Source: Betaproteobacteria bacterium (GTDB taxonomy: Bacteria > Pseudomonadota > Gammaproteobacteria > Burkholderiales > Ferrovaceae). Taken from it: 7,600 nucleotides of DNA. Shown here in pieces: positions 1 through 6,596 of the stretch (positions within the stretch are counted from its first letter, which is position 1; each line of letters starts with the position of its first letter). The stretch is taken from NCBI GenBank assembly GCA_028870615.1, contig JAGWPH010000254.1, positions 1 through 7,600 of the forward strand. The letters run 5' to 3'. A program made the translations under genes and the position numbers. The notes below the pieces were generated by a model. That model saw only the letters and a program-made list of their open reading frames with translations. It did no database searches and was not told where the DNA came from.

Positions 1-1
1 A

Positions 2-133
2 CGAAGCCCTCTTGCCTTGGCGTCTGGCGGCTTGATCGCCGCAATCCGCGCCGTTATCCCGAAAATCCACTGGCTTCATTACAGCGAAAACCAGCTCACC
101 GCTACCACCTGGCGTCAAGGTGTGGTCAAATGA
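2..133 (+). CDS. 3' end of an unidentified plus-strand ORF (left-truncated)
   Basis: An open frame enters from the left edge and runs 43 codons to a TGA at 131-133. The peptide ends ...TWRQGVVK and contains a small hydrophobic stretch (GGLIAAIRAVIP) followed by an aromatic/basic segment (KIHWLHYSENQ). Third codon positions are mostly G or C (about 28 of 43 by hand count), compatible with real coding, but 43 codons is too short to decide. I do not recognise the family. It could be the C-terminus of a transposase, but no terminal inverted repeat or target duplication can be shown with only one end present. The opposite strand is also open here, from an ATG at 193 leftwards for 64 codons to the edge, so the coding strand is uncertain. 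Confidence 0.3.
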   Translation, partial: RSPLALASGGLIAAIRAVIPKIHWLHYSENQLTATTWRQGVVK

Positions 134-313
134 TCGCTTACTAAAGAATGATTGCTGAAAGGGACCCTTGAGGAACCCGAACCTAATAGTCATCAGTAGA
201 GGTTCGTAGCTCTCCGTCAAGGTCTGCTCCTGAACTAGTCGACCGTCGCCTAAGCGTACGCACCTGCCCATTGCCTGGGTGAGTGCTATCAGTCATGCTG
301 GCCGCCCAAGTCG

Positions 314-340
314 TTGCCTGTTGGTGGACATTCATATACT
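314..340 (+). promoter_or_regulatory. Possible promoter for the EBD/HD-GYP gene
   Basis: TATACT at 335-340 matches five of six positions of the sigma-70 -10 consensus. The best -35 candidate is TTGCCT at 314-319, but the 15-bp spacer is short, so the -35 assignment is weak. A start about 7 bp downstream would give a leader of roughly 70 nt before the GTG at 416. No operator-like symmetry is evident at this site. Confidence 0.3.
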
Positions 341-400
341 GATTATCGTAGAGTCGGCGTCTTATAAACTCGTTGTAGTCTCGTAATTCAGTACTTTTCC

Positions 401-406
401 AAGGAG
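401..406 (+). promoter_or_regulatory. Shine-Dalgarno AAGGAG fixing the GTG start at 416
   Basis: AAGGAG lies 9 nt before the GTG at 416. This near-perfect site supports GTG as the true start over the in-frame ATG at residue 14. Starting there also keeps the whole first part of the ethylene-receptor-like domain. Confidence 0.75.
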
Positions 407-415
407 AAGCACAAA

Positions 416-2416
416 GTGAACTCCTTAAATCAACTTTTTGATTCGTCAGGATTCATGCCGCATGGCCACTGCTTTCTATGGGCGCCATCACTGCTATGGA
501 GCTATGTGGCAGCTGATTCCGTCATTGCTGTTTCCTACTACTCCATTCCATTTGCACTGTGGTACTTCGCCAACAAGCGACAGGATCTACCATACCGAAG
601 TGTATTCTTCCTGTTTGGCGCTTTTGTCATGGCTTGTGGCACCACTCATCTTTTCGCAGTCATAAACATTTGGCAGCCAGATTACTGGGCCGATGTCGCT
701 ATAAAGGTTTTTACCGCTGTGATGTCGGCCGCCACAGCGATTATGCTTTGGTTTTTGATGCCGCACGCCCTCGCGATTCCGAGTCTGCAGGAACAGACAC
801 GTTTAAATCTGGAACTTCAGAATGAAGTTATGCGTCGCAAGAAGGTAGAAGGCGAGCTTCTCATATTAAACCAACAATTGGAAGATCGTGTTAATGAGCG
901 CGCAGCCGAATTGAAATTCAAGAACATTCTCCTTACGACGCAGCAAGAAACATCGCTCGACGCCATACTTTTGGTAGACGAGAAGTCAAAAATACTTTCC
1001 TACAATCGCCAGTTTATCGGGATGTTTCACCTTCCTCCGGAGCTGGTAGCCGCAGGTTCTGATGAAGCCGTACTGAAGTTATCCACTGAATTGGTTGATA
1101 ATCCGGATGAGTTTCTTTCCAGGGTCGGATATTTGTATGCTCATGTGGCAGAAAAAAGCCACGATAAACTACAACTTAAAGATGGCAGAATCATCGATAG
1201 GTATTCTGCTCCAGTGATTGGAATAGATGATTATTATTATGGTCGGGTTTGGTATTTCCGCGATATTACGGAACGTATGCATACCGAGCGGGTGCTGGAA
1301 ATATCTAACCGCGCCTTGCGAACGCTCAGCGCCTGCAATGAAGTGCTCGTGCACGCCGTGAACGAACCCGAACTGTTCAATTCTGTTTGTCGTATTCTCG
1401 TAGAAAAAAGCGGTTATCGCATGGCCTGGGTCGGTTTTCCAGAGCATGATTTGGAAAAGACGGTTCGGCCGGTAGCCCATTATGGCGATGAAGACGGCTA
1501 TCTGGAGGATGCAGAAATCACATGGGCAGAGAACGATCTCGGCCGAGGTCCTACCGGCACGGCCATTCGGACAGGAACCGTCCAGATTTCCCGCAACACC
1601 TTGGATGACCCAGCGCTGGTGCCGTGGCGGGAGGAGCAAATCAAACGTGGTTTTCAATCCGGAATATCGCTGCCGCTCAAAAGTTCTACAGGTACGTTGG
1701 GGGCACTAAGTATCTATGCATCCGTGCCTAATGCTTTTGACGAAACCGAAGTAAAACTGCTGCAGGAACTTGCTGAAGATCTTGCCTTCGGCATTGCTAC
1801 TTTGCGAACGCGTTATGAACACCTCCACCATCAGGAACTACTGCGGCAGAGTCTGGAAGATTCCATCAAGGCCATCGCAGACACTGTCGAGGCGCGTGAC
1901 CCTTATACCTCCGGCCATCAATCACGCGTTAGCCGGTTGGCAGCGGTCATCGCGAAAGAGATCGGATTACCGGAAGAAACAATTCGAGGCATCGAACTCG
2001 CCTCGAGTATTCACGACCTGGGCAAAATCAGCATCCCTGCGGAAATTCTTTCAAAACCCAACAGATTGACGAATATCGAATATTCGCTTGTGAAGCAGCA
2101 TGTACAATCCGGGTACGACATTCTCAAGGACATCAAATATCCCTGGCCTATCGCGACCATGGTATGGCAGCACCATGAAAGGCTCGATGGTTCCGGGTAT
2201 CCTCAGGGACTCAAAGGCGATCAAATCCTCCTCGAGTCCCGCATCATTGCAGTGGCAGATGTGGTCGAGTCGATGTCTTCGCACCGACCGTATCGCCCGG
2301 CCTTGGGAATTGAAGCCGCTTTGGAGGAAATCGAACGCGGTCGCGGCATAATCTACGATGCCGCTGTTGTTGATGCATGCCTGAAATTGTTCCACGAGGG
2401 GAGGTTCACGTTGTAG
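416..2416 (+). CDS. Ethylene-receptor-like membrane sensor with PAS, GAF and HD-GYP c-di-GMP phosphodiesterase
   Basis: This 666-residue inner-membrane signalling protein is predicted to hydrolyse cyclic di-GMP. Residues 1-118 hold about three membrane helices (roughly 26-50, 62-84, 93-116) that align without a gap to the Arabidopsis ETR1 sensor domain at an offset of +9. ETR1 Asp25, Tyr32, Ile35, Pro36, Cys65 and His69 correspond to Asp34, Tyr41, Ile44, Pro45, Cys74 and His78 (CGTTH); Cys65/His69 hold the Cu(I) needed for ethylene binding. A predicted coiled-coil linker follows (about 124-170), then PAS (about 172-288, ending in FRDITER) and GAF (about 300-465). The C-terminal HD-GYP domain (about 478-660) is intact: His501, HDLGKI from 533, HHERLDGSGYP from 586, Asp615, and HRPYRP from 623. 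No histidine-kinase, GGDEF or EAL domain is present, so output should be c-di-GMP breakdown. The gene appears monocistronic and is AT-richer than the ubi genes. Domain calls are firm; ligand identity is inference. Confidence 0.9.
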   Translation: MNSLNQLFDSSGFMPHGHCFLWAPSLLWSYVAADSVIAVSYYSIPFALWYFANKRQDLPYRSVFFLFGAFVMACGTTHLFAVINIWQPDYWADVAIKVFTAVMSAATAIMLWFLMPHALAIPSLQEQTRLNLELQNEVMRRKKVEGELLILNQQLEDRVNERAAELKFKNILLTTQQETSLDAILLVDEKSKILSYNRQFIGMFHLPPELVAAGSDEAVLKLSTELVDNPDEFLSRVGYLYAHVAEKSHDKLQLKDGRIIDRYSAPVIGIDDYYYGRVWYFRDITERMHTERVLEISNRALRTLSACNEVLVHAVNEPELFNSVCRILVEKSGYRMAWVGFPEHDLEKTVRPVAHYGDEDGYLEDAEITWAENDLGRGPTGTAIRTGTVQISRNTLDDPALVPWREEQIKRGFQSGISLPLKSSTGTLGALSIYASVPNAFDETEVKLLQELAEDLAFGIATLRTRYEHLHHQELLRQSLEDSIKAIADTVEARDPYTSGHQSRVSRLAAVIAKEIGLPEETIRGIELASSIHDLGKISIPAEILSKPNRLTNIEYSLVKQHVQSGYDILKDIKYPWPIATMVWQHHERLDGSGYPQGLKGDQILLESRIIAVADVVESMSSHRPYRPALGIEAALEEIERGRGIIYDAAVVDACLKLFHEGRFTL

Positions 2417-2572
2417 GGGCGGGGCAGGGAACGGCTTCTTATGCTTCAAATTCGTAGCATAGACAGGTATCTGCTTTTGATAACCAATCCCTCCCTTATG
2501 GGCACGAAGTAGCCCTACGTAGATCTTCGTGTCCTAATAATTAACTTGTGGACAGTGATCGCTGTTTACAGT
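2417..2572. other. Convergent intergenic gap between sensor gene and ubiT
   Basis: These 156 bases separate the converging 3' ends of the sensor gene (+) and ubiT (-). The only structured element I see is the inverted repeat at 2500-2534, listed separately. No convincing small gene is present. Confidence 0.6.
2500..2534 (+). terminator. Inverted repeat, possible terminator between convergent genes
   Basis: GGGCACGAAG (2500-2509) pairs with CTTCGTGTCC (2525-2534): ten base pairs including one G-U wobble on the plus-strand transcript. The 15-nt loop contains the self-complementary octamer CTACGTAG (2515-2522). The trailing sequence is AT-rich (TAATAATTAACTT) but is not a U-run, so as an intrinsic terminator it is imperfect. 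Its place between two converging genes supports a transcription-end role for the plus-strand gene, perhaps for both. Confidence 0.4.
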
Positions 2573-3097
2573 TTATTTGCTGCGCGCATCATGCGCTGCC
2601 TGCGCAAATCGGGCCAGATGGTTGAGGGTGATGCGCAGTCCGGGCGTCAATCGTTCCCAAGGAAGTTGATCCAACACGTTGCGGGTTTCCAGTCCCAAGG
2701 CGGTATCCCCGGTCATGGTGAGTCGTCGCTGAAAAAACAAAGTATCTGCATCTTCCAGTTGACTTGCCAGCAATAACAAGTCGAGAACGCGGCCACGAAT
2801 CGTCACCTCGGCCGTTGTATCCACAGGAAGTGCCAGCAGGCGCGGGCCCTCACCCATGAAGACCCATCGCAATCTCAGATCTTCCACTTCGATGGCCAAT
2901 CGCCGTCGTTCCAAAAAATGCAACGTAGCGGGGGGCAGTGTGGAAAGGACCAGGCGATTCATCAGGCCGGTCAGCACCCGCCCTTGCCAGTTGGCAGAAA
3001 CCAGGCGCATACCGCATGCCAGCACTCGAGGGGGTGGCAACAGGCGCAGCACGGGCCCGGGGATATTCTCCGGGGTTAATAGGTGTGACAAAGACAT
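2573..3097 (-). CDS. ubiT: UbiT, SCP2-domain accessory factor of O2-independent ubiquinone synthesis
   Basis: This 174-residue protein (YhbT family) has the same length as I recall for E. coli UbiT. UbiT binds lipids through its sterol-carrier-protein-2 fold and is required, with UbiU and UbiV, to make ubiquinone when oxygen is absent. The SCP2 domain spans about residues 37-145. The family-typical stretch is clear: VTIRG near 97, then DLLLLASQLEDADTLFFQRR, then LTMTGDTALGLETRN leading into LDQL. The N-terminal LLPPPRVL segment and the arginine-rich centre (FLERRRLAIEV) also fit. It is the last gene of the cluster, 25 nt after ubiV. The ATG at 3097 is preceded by CGGAG about 10 nt upstream. 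No truncation or missing segment is visible. Confidence 0.92.
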   Translation of the reverse strand: MSLSHLLTPENIPGPVLRLLPPPRVLACGMRLVSANWQGRVLTGLMNRLVLSTLPPATLHFLERRRLAIEVEDLRLRWVFMGEGPRLLALPVDTTAEVTIRGRVLDLLLLASQLEDADTLFFQRRLTMTGDTALGLETRNVLDQLPWERLTPGLRITLNHLARFAQAAHDARSK

Positions 3098-3122
3098 GGC
3101 GGTCAGGCTCCGTCGTAATTGG

Positions 3123-4007
3123 TCAAAGTTTCAGGGTGTTGATTTGCGCCATTCCGGCACCCCCGTGCCAATATCCATTGCAATCCCCATGACGCGCTGG
3201 AGGTGTTCGGGTTGACAAGGCTTCGGCAAAGCGCCGGACCACGAGATCAGTGTCCTGCCGCTGCGGTGTGATGCGCAGGTAATCTACTCCAAGCTCCACC
3301 AGTTCATTTAACTCAGGACCCAAGTCGCAGCATGCGGCACTCTGCACCTGAATGCCGTTGATGCAGAGAAACGATTGGCCTTCTCGCGTTTCCACCAATA
3401 ATCCATCTGGGTATTCCAGACAGCATAATCCACAGTCGTCTTTAGCCAGGTTACGGGCACGAGCGGTGAAACAACGTGCAGAGTAGGCCAGCGGTATTCT
3501 TCCCCACACCAATACCTCTAATTCCGGAAAAGGTTGTGCCGCGAGGCGGACCTGGCGCTGCAAGGCCTCCAACTGTTGTGCTCCCTGGTCCACACTCAGC
3601 ACCAGGCGGATCAACCCGCACCGTTGCAGCAGGGCGAGTGCTTCATGGTTGTAAATGTTGAGAGTAGGGCCGGCAATGAAAGGGATCTGATGTTCATGAC
3701 AGAGCTGCACAGCAGACAGGTCATTGGCCTCTACTTTGAATTTTTTATTGTCCACCAGATGCTGCAGGGTGGCGAGGTCAGACTCCGCTTCAATCAGGGC
3801 CAGTGAGGACAGGACGACTTCATGACCCTGATCCGCCAGAGTCTCGGCCAGAGCGAGCCAGTCGCGCAAACGCAGTTCGCGACGTTTACTGCAGACCGTT
3901 TCGCCCAAATAGAACACATCAACGGGCCAGCCTGCGGCGGCCTGATAGAAATTGAGGACTTCTGATTTTTTCCAGAAATACTGCAGTGGTCCCAGACTGA
4001 TTTTCAT
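3123..4007 (-). CDS. ubiV: UbiV, U32-family Fe-S protein of O2-independent ubiquinone hydroxylation
   Basis: This 294-residue member of the U32 'peptidase' family (formerly YhbV) forms a complex with UbiU that takes part in ring hydroxylation without O2. E. coli UbiV carries a [4Fe-4S] cluster on four cysteines (C39, C180, C193, C197 as I recall). Here Cys39, Cys179, Cys192 and Cys196 keep the same spacing, including the CxxxC of DDCGLCCLEYP. Cys195 makes this segment CxxCC. Other family segments include MKISLGPLQYFW at the start, FYLGETVCSKRREL, and GRIPLAYSARCFTARA. The ATG at 4007 follows GGAG with a 6-nt spacing. It lies 34 nt after ubiU and 25 nt before ubiT on the same strand, so it is almost certainly co-transcribed. 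Proteolytic activity is not expected; the 'protease' name is historical. Confidence 0.93.
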   Translation of the reverse strand: MKISLGPLQYFWKKSEVLNFYQAAAGWPVDVFYLGETVCSKRRELRLRDWLALAETLADQGHEVVLSSLALIEAESDLATLQHLVDNKKFKVEANDLSAVQLCHEHQIPFIAGPTLNIYNHEALALLQRCGLIRLVLSVDQGAQQLEALQRQVRLAAQPFPELEVLVWGRIPLAYSARCFTARARNLAKDDCGLCCLEYPDGLLVETREGQSFLCINGIQVQSAACCDLGPELNELVELGVDYLRITPQRQDTDLVVRRFAEALSTRTPPARHGDCNGYWHGGAGMAQINTLKL

Positions 4008-4041
4008 GCATGACTCCGGATGATGGACGTTGTGCCGAGGG

Positions 4042-5043
4042 TTAGTGCCAGGGTCGGTGATAGGGACCCAAGGTGGTTTGGTGCCCTTCGGCTACGTGAG
4101 TGAGTGCGGCTTGCCACTCAGGGCGTACCACAAAGGGCTCTTGCTGCTGGAGAGCATCCAGCGCCTGACGCCAGACACGGGTGACTTTGGCGACATAGGC
4201 GGGCCCACGCTGGCGCCCTTCGATCTTAAGCGCCACCACACCGGCCTCGGCAAGGCGCGGCAGCAATGAAAGGGTATTGAGGCTGGTGGGTTCTTCCAGG
4301 GCATAGAACAAGGCCCCGCCCGCCAGATAGCGTCCTTTGCAAACCGTGGGGTAACTGGCGGACTCTCCGGCCTTGAACTCATCGATCAGTATCTTGTTAA
4401 GGCGCACCCGGCGCTGATCGCCTGGGAGTTCTTCCCAATGAACATGATGCGCCGGAGAACAAACCCCATGACAGTTGGGAGATTGGCCGGTGACATAACT
4501 CGACAAATGGCATCGCCCTTCCACCATGATGCACAGGCTCCCGAAGGCAAACACTTCGATACCCACCGGAGATTTTTCGCAAACCCGCTCTACTTGGGCA
4601 AGCGACAGCACACGCGGCAGCACGGCTCGGGTAATGCCAAATTGCTCATGAAAAAAGCGCAGGGCGGCCGGGCTGGTGGCTGAGCCCTGAACCGACAGAT
4701 GGCGCGGCGTGCCAGGATAATGGCGGGCTGCGTAATCCAGCAAGGACATTTCGGCAATGATCAGGGCATCGACGCCGGCGTTGGCAGCGATATCGATACT
4801 GTTTTTCCATAGCGCCATGTGATCCGACGTGGGATAGGTATTCAAAGCCAGGTAGATTTTGCACCCGCGCACATGGGCTTGGCTGACGGCATCGGCCAAA
4901 GCCTCCGGAGTAAAATTGAGGCCGGGGAACGCGCGCGCATTGGTGGAATTGCGCAATCCCAGATAGACGGCATCGGCACCTTGTTCCAATGCTGCTGCCA
5001 GCGCAGCTGGACTTCCGGCGGGGCAGACAAGTTCCATGGTCAT
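4042..5043 (-). CDS. ubiU: UbiU, U32-family Fe-S partner of UbiV
   Basis: This 333-residue protein (formerly YhbU) is the Fe-S partner of UbiV in O2-independent hydroxylation of the ubiquinone ring; E. coli UbiU is of similar length. The four cluster cysteines of E. coli UbiU (C169, C176, C193, C232, as I recall) match Cys171, Cys178, Cys195 and Cys235 here, in FGSLCIMVEGRC, GVCSPA and YPTVCKGRYL. The N-terminus MELVCPAGSPAAL, the AVYLGL strand and the C-terminal QTTLGPYHR are also family hallmarks. The ATG at 5043 overlaps the ubiD stop as ATGA and sits 7 nt after AAGGA. The in-frame ATG at 5037 would give the more usual MEL start and is a possible alternative. The overlap suggests translational coupling to ubiD. 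Confidence 0.94.
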   Translation of the reverse strand: MTMELVCPAGSPAALAAALEQGADAVYLGLRNSTNARAFPGLNFTPEALADAVSQAHVRGCKIYLALNTYPTSDHMALWKNSIDIAANAGVDALIIAEMSLLDYAARHYPGTPRHLSVQGSATSPAALRFFHEQFGITRAVLPRVLSLAQVERVCEKSPVGIEVFAFGSLCIMVEGRCHLSSYVTGQSPNCHGVCSPAHHVHWEELPGDQRRVRLNKILIDEFKAGESASYPTVCKGRYLAGGALFYALEEPTSLNTLSLLPRLAEAGVVALKIEGRQRGPAYVAKVTRVWRQALDALQQQEPFVVRPEWQAALTHVAEGHQTTLGPYHRPWH

Positions 5044-6518
5044 GAGGATTCCTTCGTGAAGAGTCGTTGCCAGAGAGATTCCATGCGGGCTGCCACTGCT
5101 TGGTCGGGTACGATGGGACGCCCCCAGGGACGATGGGTTTCACCCGGCCACTTGTGGGTGGCATCGAGCCCCATTTTGCCTCCCAGGCCGGCTTCCGGGC
5201 TGGCAAAGTCCAGGTAGTCAATGGGTGTATTCTCGATCAGCAGGCAATCCCGGACCGGATCCATGCGCGTGGAAATAGCCCAGATAACTTCAGCCCAGTT
5301 GCGAATATCAATGTCTTCATCGACCACGATCACAAATTTGGTATAGGTAAACTGGCGCAACCAGGACCAGATACCCATCATGATGCGGCGGGCGTGTCCC
5401 GGGTATTGTTTATGCAGGCTGACCACCGCGATCCGGTAGGAACAAGCTTCCGGAGGCAGATAGAAATCCCGGATTTCGGGAAAGACACGGGTCAGGATAG
5501 GGACAAAAATATCGTTGAGGGCGTGAGCCAACACCGATGGTTCGTCAAGCGGGGCGCGGCCCATATAGCTGCAGTGATATATGGCATCTCGTCGCAAGCT
5601 CATACGCTCGATGGTGAATACGGGAAATTCTGCCTGGCTGTTGTAGTACCCTGTGTGGTCACCAAAGGGCCCTTCCAGTGCCCGGTCATTGGGGTAGATG
5701 TGGCCTTCCAGGACAATCTCGGCACCAGCAGGTGCATCCAGGTTGGTCAGATGACCGCGGCGCAGGGGTGTGGATTGACCGCGCAGCAATCCGGCGAATT
5801 CGTACTCGGAAAGCGTGTCAGGCACTGGCGCCACCGCAGCCAGAAGCGTACACGGGTCGGCACCCAGAGCCACCATCACAGGAAACGGTTTATCGGGATG
5901 GCGTGCGGTCCAGTCTGCATAATCCAGTGCGCCGCCCCGATGGGCCAGCCAGCGCATGATGACGCGATTGCGACCGATTACCTGCTGTCGATAGACGGCC
6001 ACATTCTGGCGCTCCTGGCGCAATCCTCGGGTAATGACCAGACCGAAGGTGATCAGGCGACCGGCATCTTCAGGCCAGCACTGCTGGATGGGTAGCAGGG
6101 CGAGATCAATGTCAGGACCTTCCAGAACCTGTTCTTCAAAAGCGGCACGAGCCACTGTATGGGGGCGGACATGGGCCAGTTGGGCGTACTCTGGCCAGGA
6201 TTGAAGCCAACCTTCCAAACCGCGGGGGATCCGGGGTTCCTTGAGTGCTGCCAACATTTCGCCCAATTCGCGGAAGGAACGGATGGCACGCCGATGGAGC
6301 GCCGCGTGAATGCGTTGCGATGTCCCAAACAGATTGCCGAGCAGAGGACGTTGGGAGCCACGAAGTCGGGTAAACAATAGGGCCGGGCCGGAAGCACGCA
6401 GGCTACGCTGGCAGAGAGCCGTACTTTCCAGGTGGGGATCAACTTCGTCCGATACCCGCAGCAAGTCTCCTCGTTGTTCCAAATCGTTTAAAAAGGCACG
6501 CAAGTCGGCATAGGCCAT
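5040..6518 (-). CDS. ubiD: UbiD, 4-hydroxy-3-polyprenylbenzoate decarboxylase
   Basis: This 492-residue enzyme decarboxylates 3-polyprenyl-4-hydroxybenzoate in ubiquinone synthesis, using prenylated FMN made by UbiX (not in this window). Length is close to that recalled for E. coli UbiD (about 497). The prFMN-decarboxylase core is intact: NVAVYRQQ with the conserved arginine (about residue 177 from this start), and ALEGPFGDHTGYY with the acidic Glu (about 282) and Asp (about 287). Further family segments are HCSYMGRAPLDEPSVL, FPEIRDFYLPPEACSYR, VVDEDIDIRNWAEVIWA and GLGGKMGLDATHKWPGE. The frame is open upstream to a TTG at 6539, but the ATG at 6518 is preferred. It starts the family-like MAYADLRAFL, has AGGG 8 nt upstream, and the inferred transcript begins near 6540. 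It is the first gene of the tight ubiDUVT run. No missing catalytic segment is seen. Confidence 0.95.
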   Translation of the reverse strand: MAYADLRAFLNDLEQRGDLLRVSDEVDPHLESTALCQRSLRASGPALLFTRLRGSQRPLLGNLFGTSQRIHAALHRRAIRSFRELGEMLAALKEPRIPRGLEGWLQSWPEYAQLAHVRPHTVARAAFEEQVLEGPDIDLALLPIQQCWPEDAGRLITFGLVITRGLRQERQNVAVYRQQVIGRNRVIMRWLAHRGGALDYADWTARHPDKPFPVMVALGADPCTLLAAVAPVPDTLSEYEFAGLLRGQSTPLRRGHLTNLDAPAGAEIVLEGHIYPNDRALEGPFGDHTGYYNSQAEFPVFTIERMSLRRDAIYHCSYMGRAPLDEPSVLAHALNDIFVPILTRVFPEIRDFYLPPEACSYRIAVVSLHKQYPGHARRIMMGIWSWLRQFTYTKFVIVVDEDIDIRNWAEVIWAISTRMDPVRDCLLIENTPIDYLDFASPEAGLGGKMGLDATHKWPGETHRPWGRPIVPDQAVAARMESLWQRLFTKESS

Positions 6519-6539
6519 GGCGGCAGACCCTGCTGGCAA

Positions 6540-6552
6540 AGACGCGAGTATA
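6540..6552 (-). promoter_or_regulatory. -10 element and inferred start site for the ubiDUVT operon
   Basis: On the minus strand TATACT (6552 to 6547) is five of six to the -10 consensus. Transcription would begin near 6540, giving a leader of about 22 nt with AGGG before the ATG at 6518. No TTGACA-like -35 is present at 16-18 bp spacing; the hexamer there reads about AAGGAG. This is expected for an activator-dependent promoter and agrees with the FNR-like site just upstream. Confidence 0.5.
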
Positions 6553-6573
6553 GGGCAGCTTCTGTGCGTCTCC

Positions 6574-6587
6574 TTGCGTTAGATCAA
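6574..6587 (-). promoter_or_regulatory. Putative FNR-type operator upstream of ubiD
   Basis: Minus strand reads TTGAT-CTAA-CGCAA; the FNR consensus is TTGAT-N4-ATCAA. The first half is perfect and the second matches 3 of 5, with the flanking AA also agreeing. Its centre is about 40.5 bp upstream of the start inferred from the -10, within 1 bp of the -41.5 class II position. E. coli ubiUV is reported to be FNR-activated, so anaerobic activation would make biological sense. A CRP-family relative other than FNR could use the site instead. Confidence 0.5.
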
Positions 6588-6596
6588 TTCTGTGGA

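Larger units (their letters stand above)
134..415. other. Intergenic region upstream of the sensor gene, no gene seen
   Basis: These 282 bases separate the left-edge ORF from the GTG start at 416. No tRNA, known small RNA or convincing complete gene is visible. It contains a short perfect palindrome AAGGGACCCTT at 159-169, a -10-like TATACT at 335-340, an AT-richer stretch around 330-400, and a clear Shine-Dalgarno at 401-406. The left part could be the tail of a mobile element or old gene debris, but that is a guess. Confidence 0.5.

Noticed and set aside
159..169. Palindrome AAGGGACCCTT as a hairpin or insertion-sequence end
   Set aside because: Five-base arms with a one-base centre cannot form a stable hairpin, and no partner repeat or target duplication is found in the window.
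1169..1657. Minus-strand frame of 162 codons inside the sensor gene
   Set aside because: It is antisense to the PAS/GAF region, which is clearly coding on the plus strand, and no domain is visible in it.
416..2416. Histidine kinase annotation for the sensor, by analogy with ethylene receptors
   Set aside because: No phospho-acceptor His box or ATP-binding N/G motifs are present. The C-terminus is a complete HD-GYP domain.
3123..5043. Collagenase-like U32 proteases as the function of the two U32 genes
   Set aside because: The cysteine pattern and the neighbours ubiT and ubiD identify UbiU and UbiV, which are Fe-S proteins of quinone synthesis rather than proteases.
4646..5221. Minus-strand frame of 191 codons straddling ubiU and ubiD
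   Set aside because: It overlaps two well-identified genes in another frame and has no family-like segment.
5067..6095. Long plus-strand open frame of 342 codons opposite ubiD
   Set aside because: It lies wholly inside ubiD on the other strand, has no recognisable domain, and ubiD is unmistakable. It is a by-product of GC-rich codon use.
6519..6539. TTG at 6539 as the ubiD start
   Set aside because: It has no Shine-Dalgarno, adds seven non-family residues, and would sit almost at the inferred transcript start. The ATG at 6518 has AGGG in front and starts the conserved protein.
6570..6575. AAGGAG on the minus strand as a ribosome binding site for a small gene
   Set aside because: No ATG, GTG or TTG follows at a usable distance. 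It lies between the FNR-like site and the -10 element.
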